Below are positions 42,307 through 51,629 of a stretch of 64,000 nucleotides of DNA, one piece after another. The notes beneath the pieces were generated by a model. The model saw only the letters and a list, made by a program, of their open reading frames with translations. It had not been told where the DNA came from and searched no databases. Source of the DNA: Pseudalkalibacillus hwajinpoensis. Its GTDB lineage: Bacteria > Bacillota > Bacilli > Bacillales > Guptibacillaceae. The DNA is taken from NCBI RefSeq assembly GCF_015234585.1, contig NZ_JADFCM010000009.1, positions 1-64,000 of the forward strand, read 5' to 3'. The first letter of the stretch is position 1, and each line of letters begins with the position of its first letter. Made by a program: the position numbers and the translations under genes.

Positions 42307-44841
42307 TTATCTCTGAAGTTCTTTAACGGGTATTGTCTTTCTGCTATTCATAGAACTCACGGAAATCCCTTCAAACTGAATCGCCTCTCCATTCAATTGA
42401 CGGAGATTGATCGTTTTGGATTCCCCAGGTAGAAGATCAAAAAAGTTATCTGAGCACGTTACGCCGCTTTGATTAAAGTCCACTTTCACGAACCTCGCTA
42501 GCTCTCGTGAGCTTAGCGTTAGCGTGTTCTCGGCCTCGTTATTTTCAATCTCCACTACAGCAGCAGGATAGTTCATGTCTTTATAATCTCTTAAATAGTA
42601 ACGATTTTCTTCGAAAGAGCCAGTCGCTGCATACGCTCTAACAATTACTTCAGAAGCAGATGCACCATTTAGCACTTCTTCTTCAGTTAAGACAGCTAAT
42701 TCTGTTACCGAATTGCTTTCCACTGAAAAGTCGAGTGATCTTGAGAAAACCACTTCCCCATTAAATCCTACTACGTCAACGTTAAGTGAATCTTTAATAG
42801 AAGTCAGCCGATCATTTATAACAGAGAGTTTTAATGACTCTCCTGGATCATGATCAATTACCGCCATAACAGGAGCAAAGAATTTCTTAGCATAATAATA
42901 GGAAGCCTTCGGTAGGAGCTCATAATCGATCATCGACCAGCTTGTACCTGGCCAGCAATCATTAAGCTGCCAGATTAATGCGCCAGCTGTAAATGGTTTC
43001 TGCCTTCTATAGTGCTCGATTCCATACTTTAGTCCTTCTGCCTGAGTCAACATAGAGTAATTCATATACTCATCGATCGTTTCCGGTACGCCAGTATAAC
43101 CTTCCATAAGGAGTATTCCTTTTTCATGAAAATGGTCCTTATTTCGATAAGACATTTCATCACTTTTCCAATAAAATTCACCTTCAGGAATGTAGCTTTT
43201 TAATGTGAACTGGTTAGAAGATGCATGCATTCCAAATTCGCTCGAAAAACGAGTGTAGTCTTTCTTATAATTCTTAAATGAAACACCTTCAAGAGAAATG
43301 TCCTGAACAACAGCCTCCCCTTTTTTTCTTGGTTCAACATTTCCATGCCAGACTTGCCAGTTATGACGATCTCCCATTTCCTCAGCGTCCAGATCATTTC
43401 CTCCAAATGGTGAACTCGGCCAATAAAGACGGGTGTTATCCAGCTTCTTCAGTATTTCCGGGATAAGGCTATGATAAATTTGTTCACCATAGAAAGGAGT
43501 CTTGATCTCACCATCGGAATGTTTACGATCATAGATCCAATCAATTTCATTATTTCCGCACCATAGAGCTAGACACGTATGCTTTCTTAAACGCTTCACA
43601 ACCTTACTTACTTCATTTCGTACATTCTCCATGAAGTTTTCGTTATAATCTGGATAAAGCGCATTAGCGAACATAAAGTCCTGCCAGACTAAGAGCCCCA
43701 ATTGATCACACTCTTCGTAGAAGATATCTTTTTCATAAATACCCCCACCCCATACTCGCATCATGTTCATGTGAGCGTCTTTCGCTAATTCCAACTGGTT
43801 CGAATATCGATCATTCCGCGCTGCACCTATGAAACTATGAACCGGTATCCAGTTCGCACCTTTAGCAAATAAGCGAACACCATTCAAATTAAAAACAAAG
43901 AGGTTCTCCCCATTTTCATGTTTTTGCTCAACAGTAACCGTTCTAATGCCAAACTGCTGAGAATGTTCATCCACCACGGTACCGTCTTCATCTTTCAACT
44001 TCACGTTCAATTCATAAAGATATGGTTCACCAAGATCATGCGTCCACCATAGCGTAGGATGATCGATTTCAAGGTGTAGTGTCGTCAGATTTGACTTAAC
44101 AAAACATACCTCTGCACCATCAGCTGTAAGCAGCTCTGCTTCAATTCGTAAGTTTTCTGTATGAAATGGATAAAAGGACTTGATGTCTGTTTTAATTTCA
44201 ACCAGAGCCTTTTCCTCATTCGCCTTAATGGTTTTAGCGAACACACCGTCAAACTTCCCTTTCGTTCGCTTGTGAAGATGAACAGCTTTCCAGATACCAG
44301 TCGTAACGAGTCGCGGCCCCCAGTCCCATCCGAAGTTCATTGCAGCTTTTCGAGCCCAAATCCTTTCCTTACCATAGCTACACCAATAATCACGCTCTTT
44401 CCCTTCCACCTCTTCAGTCACTGGATCGAATCGAACAGCAAGCGTATTCTTCCCCTGTTTAATCGCTCTACTCACGTCAAAGGAGTGCTCGATAAACATA
44501 TTCTCGGTACTTCCTATTTCCAGTCCGTTCAGATAGACAGTTGCGAAAGTATCCAGACCTTCAAATTCCAGTTCAAGCTTCTCACTTTTAGACAAAGACT
44601 CGTCCCAGCTAAAAGATGTACGATACCACCATTCTTTCTCCTCTACCCAGCGACAATCCAGGTCATTATGACCGATAAAAGGATCTTTAATTAACTTCTT
44701 ATCGATAAGAGTAGAATGAACATCTCCCGGTACAGCTGTCGTCATCCAAAAATGATCGATATAGTAAGGAGCTGCTAATTCGAGCGGATTCTTTTCTCCC
44801 GCTTCAAACCACTGTAATTTCCATTCGCTACTAAGTTTCAT
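42307..44841 (-). CDS. Beta-mannosidase-like glycoside hydrolase family 2 protein
   Basis: The 844-residue GH2 protein is a paralogue of the one at 37635-40202. It carries VPGDVHSTLIDKKLIKDPF, MNFGWDWGPRLVTTGIWK, FAKGANWIPVHSFIG, MMRVWGGGIYEKDIFYEECDQLGLLVWQDFMFANALYP, the acid/base WCGNNEI and the nucleophile in SSEFGMHASSNQF. No signal peptide is visible. The ATG overlaps the response-regulator stop by 4 bases, so it is translated with the yesMN-like regulators. The nucleophile loop differs from the paralogue (SEFGMHASS versus SEYGFQSFP), suggesting a different aglycone or linkage preference. This could be a mannosidase acting on uronate-containing oligosaccharides, which is inference. Confidence 0.88.
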   Translation of the reverse strand: MKLSSEWKLQWFEAGEKNPLELAAPYYIDHFWMTTAVPGDVHSTLIDKKLIKDPFIGHNDLDCRWVEEKEWWYRTSFSWDESLSKSEKLELEFEGLDTFATVYLNGLEIGSTENMFIEHSFDVSRAIKQGKNTLAVRFDPVTEEVEGKERDYWCSYGKERIWARKAAMNFGWDWGPRLVTTGIWKAVHLHKRTKGKFDGVFAKTIKANEEKALVEIKTDIKSFYPFHTENLRIEAELLTADGAEVCFVKSNLTTLHLEIDHPTLWWTHDLGEPYLYELNVKLKDEDGTVVDEHSQQFGIRTVTVEQKHENGENLFVFNLNGVRLFAKGANWIPVHSFIGAARNDRYSNQLELAKDAHMNMMRVWGGGIYEKDIFYEECDQLGLLVWQDFMFANALYPDYNENFMENVRNEVSKVVKRLRKHTCLALWCGNNEIDWIYDRKHSDGEIKTPFYGEQIYHSLIPEILKKLDNTRLYWPSSPFGGNDLDAEEMGDRHNWQVWHGNVEPRKKGEAVVQDISLEGVSFKNYKKDYTRFSSEFGMHASSNQFTLKSYIPEGEFYWKSDEMSYRNKDHFHEKGILLMEGYTGVPETIDEYMNYSMLTQAEGLKYGIEHYRRQKPFTAGALIWQLNDCWPGTSWSMIDYELLPKASYYYAKKFFAPVMAVIDHDPGESLKLSVINDRLTSIKDSLNVDVVGFNGEVVFSRSLDFSVESNSVTELAVLTEEEVLNGASASEVIVRAYAATGSFEENRYYLRDYKDMNYPAAVVEIENNEAENTLTLSSRELARFVKVDFNQSGVTCSDNFFDLLPGESKTINLRQLNGEAIQFEGISVSSMNSRKTIPVKELQR

Positions 44842-46373
44842 AATCCATTCCTTTCTCCATGCGCCTTACTCTTTTGAAAAATAATACTTCTATATTGAGT
44901 AGGCGTCATGGACGAGACTTTTTTGAAGTTATGAACAAAATACTTATAGTCGCGGTATCCTACCATCTGAGCGATTTCAAATACACGATAAGGCGTTTCC
45001 TTCAAGAGCACTTTTGCCTCTCCAATTCGAATTTCATGTAGGTAATCATTAAAGTGAAGATCCGTCTCCTGTTTAAACAGCTGGCTAAAATAATTAGGAG
45101 AAACATTGATCACATCCGCTACCTCAGAAGCTTTCAAATCATGGCCATAATTTTCTTCGATATAAGAAAGCGCTTTCCTGATCAACCAGCGTGAACCTTC
45201 ATTTGCCGTCGTCTCCTGGTAGGCTCCATACGCGATAAGATCTTGATAAAAGAGCTTTCCCAGCTGCTCATACGAGTTATGAACTCCAACATTCAATTTG
45301 CCATGTAGATTCACATTGATCTCCGGATAAAATTCTTTGAATATTTTTTTCTCGAAATCTTCTAAAGATCGCACGATATTTTCAAGATACCAGCGATTTT
45401 GTTTAAACGTTTGTAAAAGACGCACACTAAAATCCTCGTACTCTTCTTCACTATGTAGTTGTTTCACATCCTTCTCAAAGGGTTCTAGTGAAAAAGGGAT
45501 GTTTACTTGATGAAGAACAGCTTCCACTTCAAGCACCTCACCACTATGAAAAGCCTGAGCTTTCATCGCTTCGTTTAATAAGTAATACTGTCGTTGAAGA
45601 GTATCAGCTGTTTTTGCCTCATGAGAGATCGTTAGGTTTAGCGAGAATCCCAACTTTCGAGACGTTTGCTCAAGGAGACTCTTATGCTCACTGAAGGAAG
45701 CTCCTCCACAGCATGTAAGAAGACTGTTTTCTCCCACTACGATCGAAACGTTTCTTATCCCTCTTTCACTCATCGCCTTGCTTAACTCTTTCATCCATTG
45801 TTTCTTAAGTTCGATTTCTTCCATCGATGAACAGTTACTTACAACATTCGAGAAGTGTTGAATCTCACTTCCAACTAACTGAATCCCTCCAGAAATTGCT
45901 GTTTTCACACTTCCTGGTAAATAACTCAGCTCCTGACCTGTAGCAAGTGAAGAGAGAATCTGCTTGGCGCCACTTTCCCACTCTTGTTTTTTAAAGTGTT
46001 CGGTCTCGTTTCTAATGGAGATGATCAATTCCATCAGCTCATCGATATCAACAGGCTTAAGTAAATAATCTTTAATCCCAAGTTTCATAGCCTGCTTCGC
46101 ATACTCGAATTCATCATATCCACTGATTATGATCATCCGAATCGATGGATAGCGCTTGTACACCTCACCCGCTAGTTCAAGTCCGTCCATAATGGGCATC
46201 TTCACATCGGATAAAACGACATCCACATCATTTGCTTCAATCACCTCAAGTGCTTCTTCACCGTCATAGGCCTCTCCAATCACTTCAGCCCCCATTTCAT
46301 CCCAGGGCACAGTATTTTTTAAACCTTCGCAAATAATTGGTTCATCATCAACGATCAACACTTTGAGATTCAT
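44838..46373 (-). CDS. AraC-type response regulator (YesN-like)
   Basis: A 511-residue response regulator with an N-terminal receiver (LKVLIVDDEPIICEGL, phospho-acceptor in DVVLSDVKMPIMDGL, lysine in YLLKPVDIDEL), a long middle linker and a C-terminal AraC helix-turn-helix pair (DLKASEVADVINVSPNYFSQLFKQETDLHFNDYLHEIRI and PYRVFEIAQMVGYRDYKYFVHNFKKVSSMTPTQYR). I chose the ATG at 46373, after AGGTGAATGAT; the open frame runs 16 codons further into the kinase gene. Together with the YesM-like kinase it should activate the ABC transporter and glycosidase genes. Confidence 0.9.
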   Translation of the reverse strand: MNLKVLIVDDEPIICEGLKNTVPWDEMGAEVIGEAYDGEEALEVIEANDVDVVLSDVKMPIMDGLELAGEVYKRYPSIRMIIISGYDEFEYAKQAMKLGIKDYLLKPVDIDELMELIISIRNETEHFKKQEWESGAKQILSSLATGQELSYLPGSVKTAISGGIQLVGSEIQHFSNVVSNCSSMEEIELKKQWMKELSKAMSERGIRNVSIVVGENSLLTCCGGASFSEHKSLLEQTSRKLGFSLNLTISHEAKTADTLQRQYYLLNEAMKAQAFHSGEVLEVEAVLHQVNIPFSLEPFEKDVKQLHSEEEYEDFSVRLLQTFKQNRWYLENIVRSLEDFEKKIFKEFYPEINVNLHGKLNVGVHNSYEQLGKLFYQDLIAYGAYQETTANEGSRWLIRKALSYIEENYGHDLKASEVADVINVSPNYFSQLFKQETDLHFNDYLHEIRIGEAKVLLKETPYRVFEIAQMVGYRDYKYFVHNFKKVSSMTPTQYRSIIFQKSKAHGERNGL

Positions 46374-46374
46374 A

Positions 46375-48156
46375 TCATTCACCTGCACTTTTCCAGACTT
46401 CAATTTCTTCTTCTGTTTCAAGATAGGGGAATCTCACTCTGACCCAGGCTCCAGGCGAAGGTTTGTCTTCAATCGTCAGAGAAGCTCTTGATCCGAACGC
46501 AATGAGTAGCCGATCTTGTATATTTTTCAGCGCATATCCAGATTGAATGCTTTCCATCGTAGTTCCTTCTCCGAAGCCTTTACCATTATCCAGTACATCG
46601 ATCACCAGATCCTGGTCGTCCCGAAAACAACGAATATAGATTTTCCTCTCCGTCCTCATATTTTCAAATCCATGATGAAGGCTGTTCTCTATTAATGGCT
46701 GGATCGTTTGCTTTAGCATGATGGACCCCATCGCGGCATGATCACAATAAAGGGTGTACTGAAGTTTTTTCCCAAGACGTCTTTTTTGTAAATCTAAATA
46801 CCCCTGACTGTAGGTAAGCTCGTCTTTTAATGTGATCCATGGTTTCCCCCGATTCAAACTAATTCTGAACATCTTCGATAATTGTTCAATTAGTTTACTA
46901 GTCTCCATCGCTTTCTCTAAGCGTGCCGTCCAGCGAATCATATCCAATGTATTGTAGAGAAAATGGGGGTTGATCTGACTTTGCAGAAGCTTGAGTTCTG
47001 ACTCACGATTTCTTAGCTCCATCTTGTACTCGTTGTCGATCAAATAGCGTAAACGCTCAACCATTTTGTTAAACCTCATTCCTAATAACCCAATTTCATC
47101 ACTTGATCCTACAGATACATTCGCAGAAAAGTCCCCACGCTCTAACTGTCGAGTTTCCCTCGTTAAATCACGGATTCTTCGGATATTAAAGTAGTAAAAA
47201 CCAAAGATCGCGAGTAATCCAAAAAGTGTCAACGCGATCATCATGATTAAAATCGACTGTTGTATACTAGTGATCCCCTCGGCAACACTCTTCTCATTAA
47301 CTGCCCCAAGGATGACAAGATCCGCCCCAGCAACTGGCTGCGTAACAATAGTATAGTTCACATCGTCTCTCTCATATTGGAGTGTGCTATTTTTATCACC
47401 GTTACGAATAATAGCTTTTACAATATTCTCATCAGGATAAGGTTTACCGATCATGTCCTCATCTGGATGCATCACGACTTGCCCATGGTGATTTAAAACG
47501 AACATCGTCTCTAAATTCTTAAAGTCAGTATCGATCAGTTCATAGAATTTTAATGCATCAAAGCGAATCGTAACCATTCCAAGCGGAAGCGACACGTTAT
47601 TAACATCATTGATAACACGAAATAAACTCACGACCTTTCGATCACGCCCCCACGCGTCACGAATCTTATAAGCATCGCTCCAGTAAGGTTTGCCAGCAAA
47701 CTCCTCCGCCTTCACTTTCCAGACGTCCTCCTGATTTTCTTTAAGAGGGGTGCCCATATCCAGGTGATGGCCGTTAACAGATGACAATGAAATCGAATGT
47801 AAATAAAATTTAGACGTAAGATGAAACGTAGTAAAACCAGTAATTCTGCGTTCCAAATCGTTTAAATACGTACGGTTACCGGGCGACTCTTCCGTTCTTA
47901 GGAAGGAGCGGATATCTTCGCTATAAATCATGTAAGATGAGATATCTTCAATATCACTAGTGAATGCAGAAATATTCTGGTCTATTTTCTCGAGATGTCC
48001 TCTTGTATTATTAACAGCTTGAAGCTGAATCGCCTGATTCGCTTCCGAATAAATATAGAGACTGAAAGCAAGAATCGGAACTAATACAAGGGTGAAAAAG
48101 ATGAAAAAGAACTTCCAATGAAGTTTCCAACCGGAAAAGGACAGCAATCGCTTCAT
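46375..48156 (-). CDS. Sensor histidine kinase (YesM-like)
   Basis: The 593-residue membrane kinase has two transmembrane helices (about residues 15-37 and 290-315) flanking an extracellular Cache-type sensor. A HAMP domain follows (RRIRDLTRETRQLERGDFSANVSVGSSDEIGLLGMRFN), then the HisKA_7TM-like phosphoacceptor box LQSQINPHFLYNTLDMIRW and an ATPase domain (QPLIENSLHHGF, VLDNGKGFG). This is the kinase type that monitors oligosaccharides, often through the cognate binding protein. It lies directly upstream of its regulator, one base apart, and downstream of the permease genes. Confidence 0.9.
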   Translation of the reverse strand: MKRLLSFSGWKLHWKFFFIFFTLVLVPILAFSLYIYSEANQAIQLQAVNNTRGHLEKIDQNISAFTSDIEDISSYMIYSEDIRSFLRTEESPGNRTYLNDLERRITGFTTFHLTSKFYLHSISLSSVNGHHLDMGTPLKENQEDVWKVKAEEFAGKPYWSDAYKIRDAWGRDRKVVSLFRVINDVNNVSLPLGMVTIRFDALKFYELIDTDFKNLETMFVLNHHGQVVMHPDEDMIGKPYPDENIVKAIIRNGDKNSTLQYERDDVNYTIVTQPVAGADLVILGAVNEKSVAEGITSIQQSILIMMIALTLFGLLAIFGFYYFNIRRIRDLTRETRQLERGDFSANVSVGSSDEIGLLGMRFNKMVERLRYLIDNEYKMELRNRESELKLLQSQINPHFLYNTLDMIRWTARLEKAMETSKLIEQLSKMFRISLNRGKPWITLKDELTYSQGYLDLQKRRLGKKLQYTLYCDHAAMGSIMLKQTIQPLIENSLHHGFENMRTERKIYIRCFRDDQDLVIDVLDNGKGFGEGTTMESIQSGYALKNIQDRLLIAFGSRASLTIEDKPSPGAWVRVRFPYLETEEEIEVWKSAGE

Positions 48157-48192
48157 GTCATCTACCTCTCATGTTGACGTTTACTTTAAAGC

Positions 48193-49077
48193 TTATCCTT
48201 TCACTGCGCCAGCTGTCATCCCTTTTACAAGATGCTCTTCTAAAATCATATAAATAATGATGGTCGGTATAATCGCGAGCGTTAGCCCTGCCATCTGTGC
48301 TCCGTAATTTGTAGTATATTGACCTGCAAAATTCGCTAATCCTAATGGCAGCGTCTTAAGCGCATCTTCGTTAATCAATACGAGCGCAAAGGAGAACTCG
48401 TTCCAGTTATTGATAAAATTCAAAATAACCACTGTGGCCAGTGCTGGTTTTGTCATCGGTAGAATAATAGACCAGAAGATTCGAAACACACCACAGCCAT
48501 CCATGATCGCTGATTCTTCGATGTCCTTTGGAAAAGCCTTCATGAAGCTTACGAGTATAAATATCGTGATCGGAAGATTGAAAGCGATGTAAGGCAATAT
48601 GAGACCCGCGTGTGTATTTAACAATCCAAGGTTTTTCATTAGAAGAAACATCGGTACAAGTGTGGCGTGAATGGGAATAAGCATCCCAAATACAAAGAAC
48701 GCATACATGTATTTGCCCCATTTATACGCAAAGCGTGAAAGAAAATAAGAAGCAAGCGCACCCGCAAGTACGGTTACAGCGACCGCGATAACAGAAACGA
48801 TGATACTGTTTAGAAAATAAGTATCTAACCTAGCTGTTTCCCATGCTGTCTTATAGTTTTCAAATAACCACGTTGCCGGGAAAGAGATAGGGTTCTCTGC
48901 GAATTCAGTATTGCTTTTGAATGAATTCAGTACCATCCAGAGAATAGGATAAGCATTCATCAACGCATACATCAGTAATAAAATATAAATCAATGTCTTT
49001 TTCGAGACCTTTCTAGCTTTTAATCTACTATCCTGATAATTAACATTTGTCTGCTTTCGATAAGCTGTCTCAGCCAT
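48193..49077 (-). CDS. Carbohydrate ABC transporter permease (YesQ/MalG-like)
   Basis: The 294-residue permease has six helices and the CUT1 EAA loop (EESAIMDGCGVFRIFWSIILPMTKPALATVVI). LYALMNAYPILWMVLNSFKS near the N-terminus is typical of MalG-type subunits. It pairs with the permease encoded upstream and the binding protein at 50039-51337. No ATPase subunit is present; CUT1 systems often share a common MsmX-type ATPase, which is presumably encoded elsewhere. GGGAGGAATCAAGAC precedes the ATG. Confidence 0.9.
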   Translation of the reverse strand: MAETAYRKQTNVNYQDSRLKARKVSKKTLIYILLLMYALMNAYPILWMVLNSFKSNTEFAENPISFPATWLFENYKTAWETARLDTYFLNSIIVSVIAVAVTVLAGALASYFLSRFAYKWGKYMYAFFVFGMLIPIHATLVPMFLLMKNLGLLNTHAGLILPYIAFNLPITIFILVSFMKAFPKDIEESAIMDGCGVFRIFWSIILPMTKPALATVVILNFINNWNEFSFALVLINEDALKTLPLGLANFAGQYTTNYGAQMAGLTLAIIPTIIIYMILEEHLVKGMTAGAVKG

Positions 49078-49098
49078 GTCTTGATTCCTCCCATCCGA

Positions 49099-49974
49099 TC
49101 AAACTGACTTTCTTCGTAGAATTCTCGTAGACAGATAGACGAGTGCCAGGCTAAAGAAGAAGATAAACAAAGAAAGCGCACTCCCATACCCGTAGCGAGT
49201 AGAAGAAAATGTCTGTTCAAACATATACATCGCCATAACTTCAGTAGAATGTCCTGGTCCCCCAGAAGTCATAACGTAAATTAAATCAAACGTTCGTAGG
49301 CTTCCGCTTATACATAGAATGACTGCAACAATGATCGAGTCCCACATCATCGGCAGCGTAATATAGAACGTTTGCTTTAAACCAGAAGCTCCATCAATTC
49401 TAGCTGCTTCATATATTTCCTCCGGGATGTTCTGAAGTGCAGCGAGAAAGATAATGAGATAAAGACCTACGAACTGCCAGATGATCGTAATACAAACCGA
49501 TATCATTGACCACTTCGGGTCACCTAGCCAGTTCTGAGTAAGAGATTCAAGGCCAATAGATTCGAGCAGTTGATTGAATAACCCTATTCTTGAGTTGTAC
49601 ATCATTCCCCACACTAACGAGATGATGACCGTAGAAATAACGACTGGCATAAAGCCAACAGTTCTGAAAAATTTCCCACCTTTGATCTTTCTATTCAATA
49701 AGAGGGCAATAAATAAGGCGATCGGAATCTGTCCAAATACAGATGCTCCGACAACGTATAGATTATTTTTGAGAGATTGCCAAAAAATCGGATCCGTAAG
49801 GGCTTCCTGGAAGTTCGCCAGGCCAACAAATTCCATTTCGGTGAACCCGTCCCACCTCATGACAGAGTAGTAGAACGAGATGAGTATCGGAACGATTGCA
49901 AACAATATATAGATAAGAAACGCCGGGGCTAACCCCACAAATGCAGGCCATTTACTTCTGCTTAACAGATGCAT
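49099..49974 (-). CDS. Carbohydrate ABC transporter permease (YesP/MalF-like)
   Basis: The 291-residue permease carries six helices and the EAA loop EEIYEAARIDGASGLKQTFYITLPMMWDSIIV. LAPAFLIYILFAIVPILISFYYSV and the VGLANFQEALTDPIFWQSLKNNLYVV segment are typical of the MalF-type partner in oligosaccharide importers. It is preceded by AAGGAGGAGAGTT and separated from the binding-protein gene by a hairpin that probably reduces its expression relative to that gene. Confidence 0.9.
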   Translation of the reverse strand: MHLLSRSKWPAFVGLAPAFLIYILFAIVPILISFYYSVMRWDGFTEMEFVGLANFQEALTDPIFWQSLKNNLYVVGASVFGQIPIALFIALLLNRKIKGGKFFRTVGFMPVVISTVIISLVWGMMYNSRIGLFNQLLESIGLESLTQNWLGDPKWSMISVCITIIWQFVGLYLIIFLAALQNIPEEIYEAARIDGASGLKQTFYITLPMMWDSIIVAVILCISGSLRTFDLIYVMTSGGPGHSTEVMAMYMFEQTFSSTRYGYGSALSLFIFFFSLALVYLSTRILRRKSV

Positions 49975-49989
49975 AACTCTCCTCCTTTG

Positions 49990-50033
49990 AAAAAAAGAAG
50001 GAAACCAAGTTTCTAAAGACCTGATTTCCTTCT
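49990..50033 (-). terminator. Attenuating terminator between binding protein and permeases
   Basis: AGAAGGAAA and TTTCCTTCT form perfect 9-base arms; a run of T follows on the minus strand. It lies right after the binding-protein stop, a common arrangement that gives more binding protein than permease. Confidence 0.75.
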
Positions 50034-50038
50034 AACCG

Positions 50039-51337
50039 TTACTTACTCTTCTCAACAGCTTTCTGAAGCTGTTTCGCTAGTTCCTCAGGTGTCATCGTGC
50101 CAAGTGTTACTTCCTGTAAACCAGAGTTAATAGTATCTGTCACGTCAGTTGGAAGGGTCGCATCATATACAGGCGCGATTTGACCATTTGTCAGCTTAGA
50201 AACTTCTCTAAGGAGTGGACTGATGTCAGAAGGCGGTTCAATATCCGCTGCAACTAGAATGTCTGCTTTCATAAGATTTTGATAGTATTCTTCAGAATAG
50301 AAGCTTTTCAAAAATTCCTGTGCCGCTTCAAGATCTTCGCCTTCAAGTTCACTATTCAATGCGATACCAGTACCCGTTACAGCAGAAACTGCTGAGGGAT
50401 CTCCTTCCCCACCATCAATTTGAGGGAACAGGGCGATACCGATATTCTTATCCGGTACAGATTCAAGAAGTGGTCCAAGAGACCATGCTCCATCGATCAT
50501 CATAGCTGCGTCACCCATAGCAAATAAATCTCGATGCTGGATGTTATCGATCGAGTTGAAGTCTTCATTGAATGCTTCCATGTCGGAAAGCTCCTTGATC
50601 ACGTTTACTGCATCAATAAACTTTTCATCCGTAAACTTCTTATCCCCATTTAGTACTTCTGACAGGAATTCACTGCCTGTCATGCGGTCTCCAATCGTAC
50701 TGATATATGAAGACTGTAATACCCACTGCGCTTTGTTACCAAGTGCAATCGGAATTGTATCATTTGATTTAAGTGTTTTTATTAACTTTTTAAACTCATC
50801 ATACGTTTGTGGAAACTCATCATAACCAGCTTCCTTAAGCATATCCTTGTCATAATACACAAGGCTTGTTGGTGTGATATTTGCTGGGAGTGCGTACTGC
50901 TTACCATCAACGCGGTAATCACCAAGCTGCCCTTCTTTGATAAGGTCGTCCCAGTTACTTAAAATATTATCAATTGGTTGAACGAGTTTCCCATCTACTA
51001 GAGGCTTAAGTTCTGCTCCAGGAAAAACCTGAACTAGATCTGGTAACTGCTTACCTGCAGCTTGTGTTTTAACTTTGACTTTAAATTGGTCATGTGGAAT
51101 ACTCTGTTGATTAATGACAATATTAGGGTGTTCCTTATTGAACTTTTCTATCTGCTTAAGACTCGCTTCATTTTGTGGTGAAGGCTCGGTCCAAATGTTC
51201 CAGAACGTTAATTCGACCTTATCTCCGTCTCCCCCAGATGAACCGCTTGAAGTATCATCACCTGAACATGCCGAAAGCATCAGTACAAGGACCAGCATAG
51301 CGATAAATAAACTATGAGATCTTATCTTTTTCAACAT
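50039..51337 (-). CDS. Extracellular sugar-binding lipoprotein (YesO-like)
   Basis: The 432-residue protein has a lipoprotein signal peptide (lipobox LSAC, cysteine near residue 24) and a family 1 solute-binding fold: VELTFWNIWTEPSPQ, DLVQVFPGAELKPLVDGKLVQPID, ALPANITPTSLVYYDKDMLKEAGYDEFPQTYDEFKKLIK and AMGDAAMMIDGAWSLGPLLE. It is anchored on the outer face of the membrane and delivers oligosaccharides to the two permeases. It is the first gene of the glycoside operon, after GGGGGATGGGGA. A cre site lies between 51359 and 51372. The ligand is probably a mannose-containing oligosaccharide, inferred from the operon's glycosidases. Confidence 0.92.
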   Translation of the reverse strand: MLKKIRSHSLFIAMLVLVLMLSACSGDDTSSGSSGGDGDKVELTFWNIWTEPSPQNEASLKQIEKFNKEHPNIVINQQSIPHDQFKVKVKTQAAGKQLPDLVQVFPGAELKPLVDGKLVQPIDNILSNWDDLIKEGQLGDYRVDGKQYALPANITPTSLVYYDKDMLKEAGYDEFPQTYDEFKKLIKTLKSNDTIPIALGNKAQWVLQSSYISTIGDRMTGSEFLSEVLNGDKKFTDEKFIDAVNVIKELSDMEAFNEDFNSIDNIQHRDLFAMGDAAMMIDGAWSLGPLLESVPDKNIGIALFPQIDGGEGDPSAVSAVTGTGIALNSELEGEDLEAAQEFLKSFYSEEYYQNLMKADILVAADIEPPSDISPLLREVSKLTNGQIAPVYDATLPTDVTDTINSGLQEVTLGTMTPEELAKQLQKAVEKSK

Positions 51338-51358
51338 TCCCCATCCCCCTTATCGTTT

Positions 51359-51372
51359 TAAAAGCGCTTACA
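51359..51372 (-). promoter_or_regulatory. CcpA cre site upstream of the glycoside operon
   Basis: On the minus strand TGTAAGCGCTTTTA matches the cre consensus TGWAANCGNTNWCA at 13 of 14 positions, about 20 bases before the binding-protein start codon. This predicts glucose repression of the whole operon. The 292-base gap 51338-51629 otherwise holds a terminator and one copy of the dispersed repeat. Confidence 0.6.
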
Positions 51373-51513
51373 AGTAAATTGTAAACGGATTCAACAAAAC
51401 TGATAATCCGAAAAAATTAAGATACTATCCTAAAAATTATTTAGTTTTCAGATTATTCCACACATTTCAAAAGATTACTTCCCGATTATTATTATAATAT
51501 TAGATAAATAAAA

Positions 51514-51550
51514 CAAATAAAAAAGCTAAGGACTTATAATCCTTAACTTT
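51514..51550 (-). terminator. Terminator after the alpha/beta hydrolase gene
   Basis: On the minus strand AAGTTAAGGA and TCCTTAGCTT pair with one T-G pair, followed by a T-rich run. It is about 80 bases past the hydrolase stop. Confidence 0.65.
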
Positions 51551-51577
51551 CTCTTTAAACGATATCCCATTATCCTA

Positions 51578-51618
51578 CTCGACAAAATTTGAGCTTAATC
51601 GGGTGGTGACAGGCACTA
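51578..51618 (+). repeat. Dispersed 41-bp repeat, copy 1
   Basis: One of three same-orientation copies sharing a 5' half beginning YTCGACA and an identical 3' core CGGGTGGTGACAGGCAC. This copy overlaps the region just beyond the 3' end of the alpha/beta hydrolase gene. Confidence 0.75.
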
Positions 51619-51629
51619 ATAAACAATAA

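Noticed and set aside
44161..44694. 177-codon open frame on the plus strand
   Set aside because: It lies antisense inside the second GH2 gene, has no ribosome binding site and no recognisable domain.
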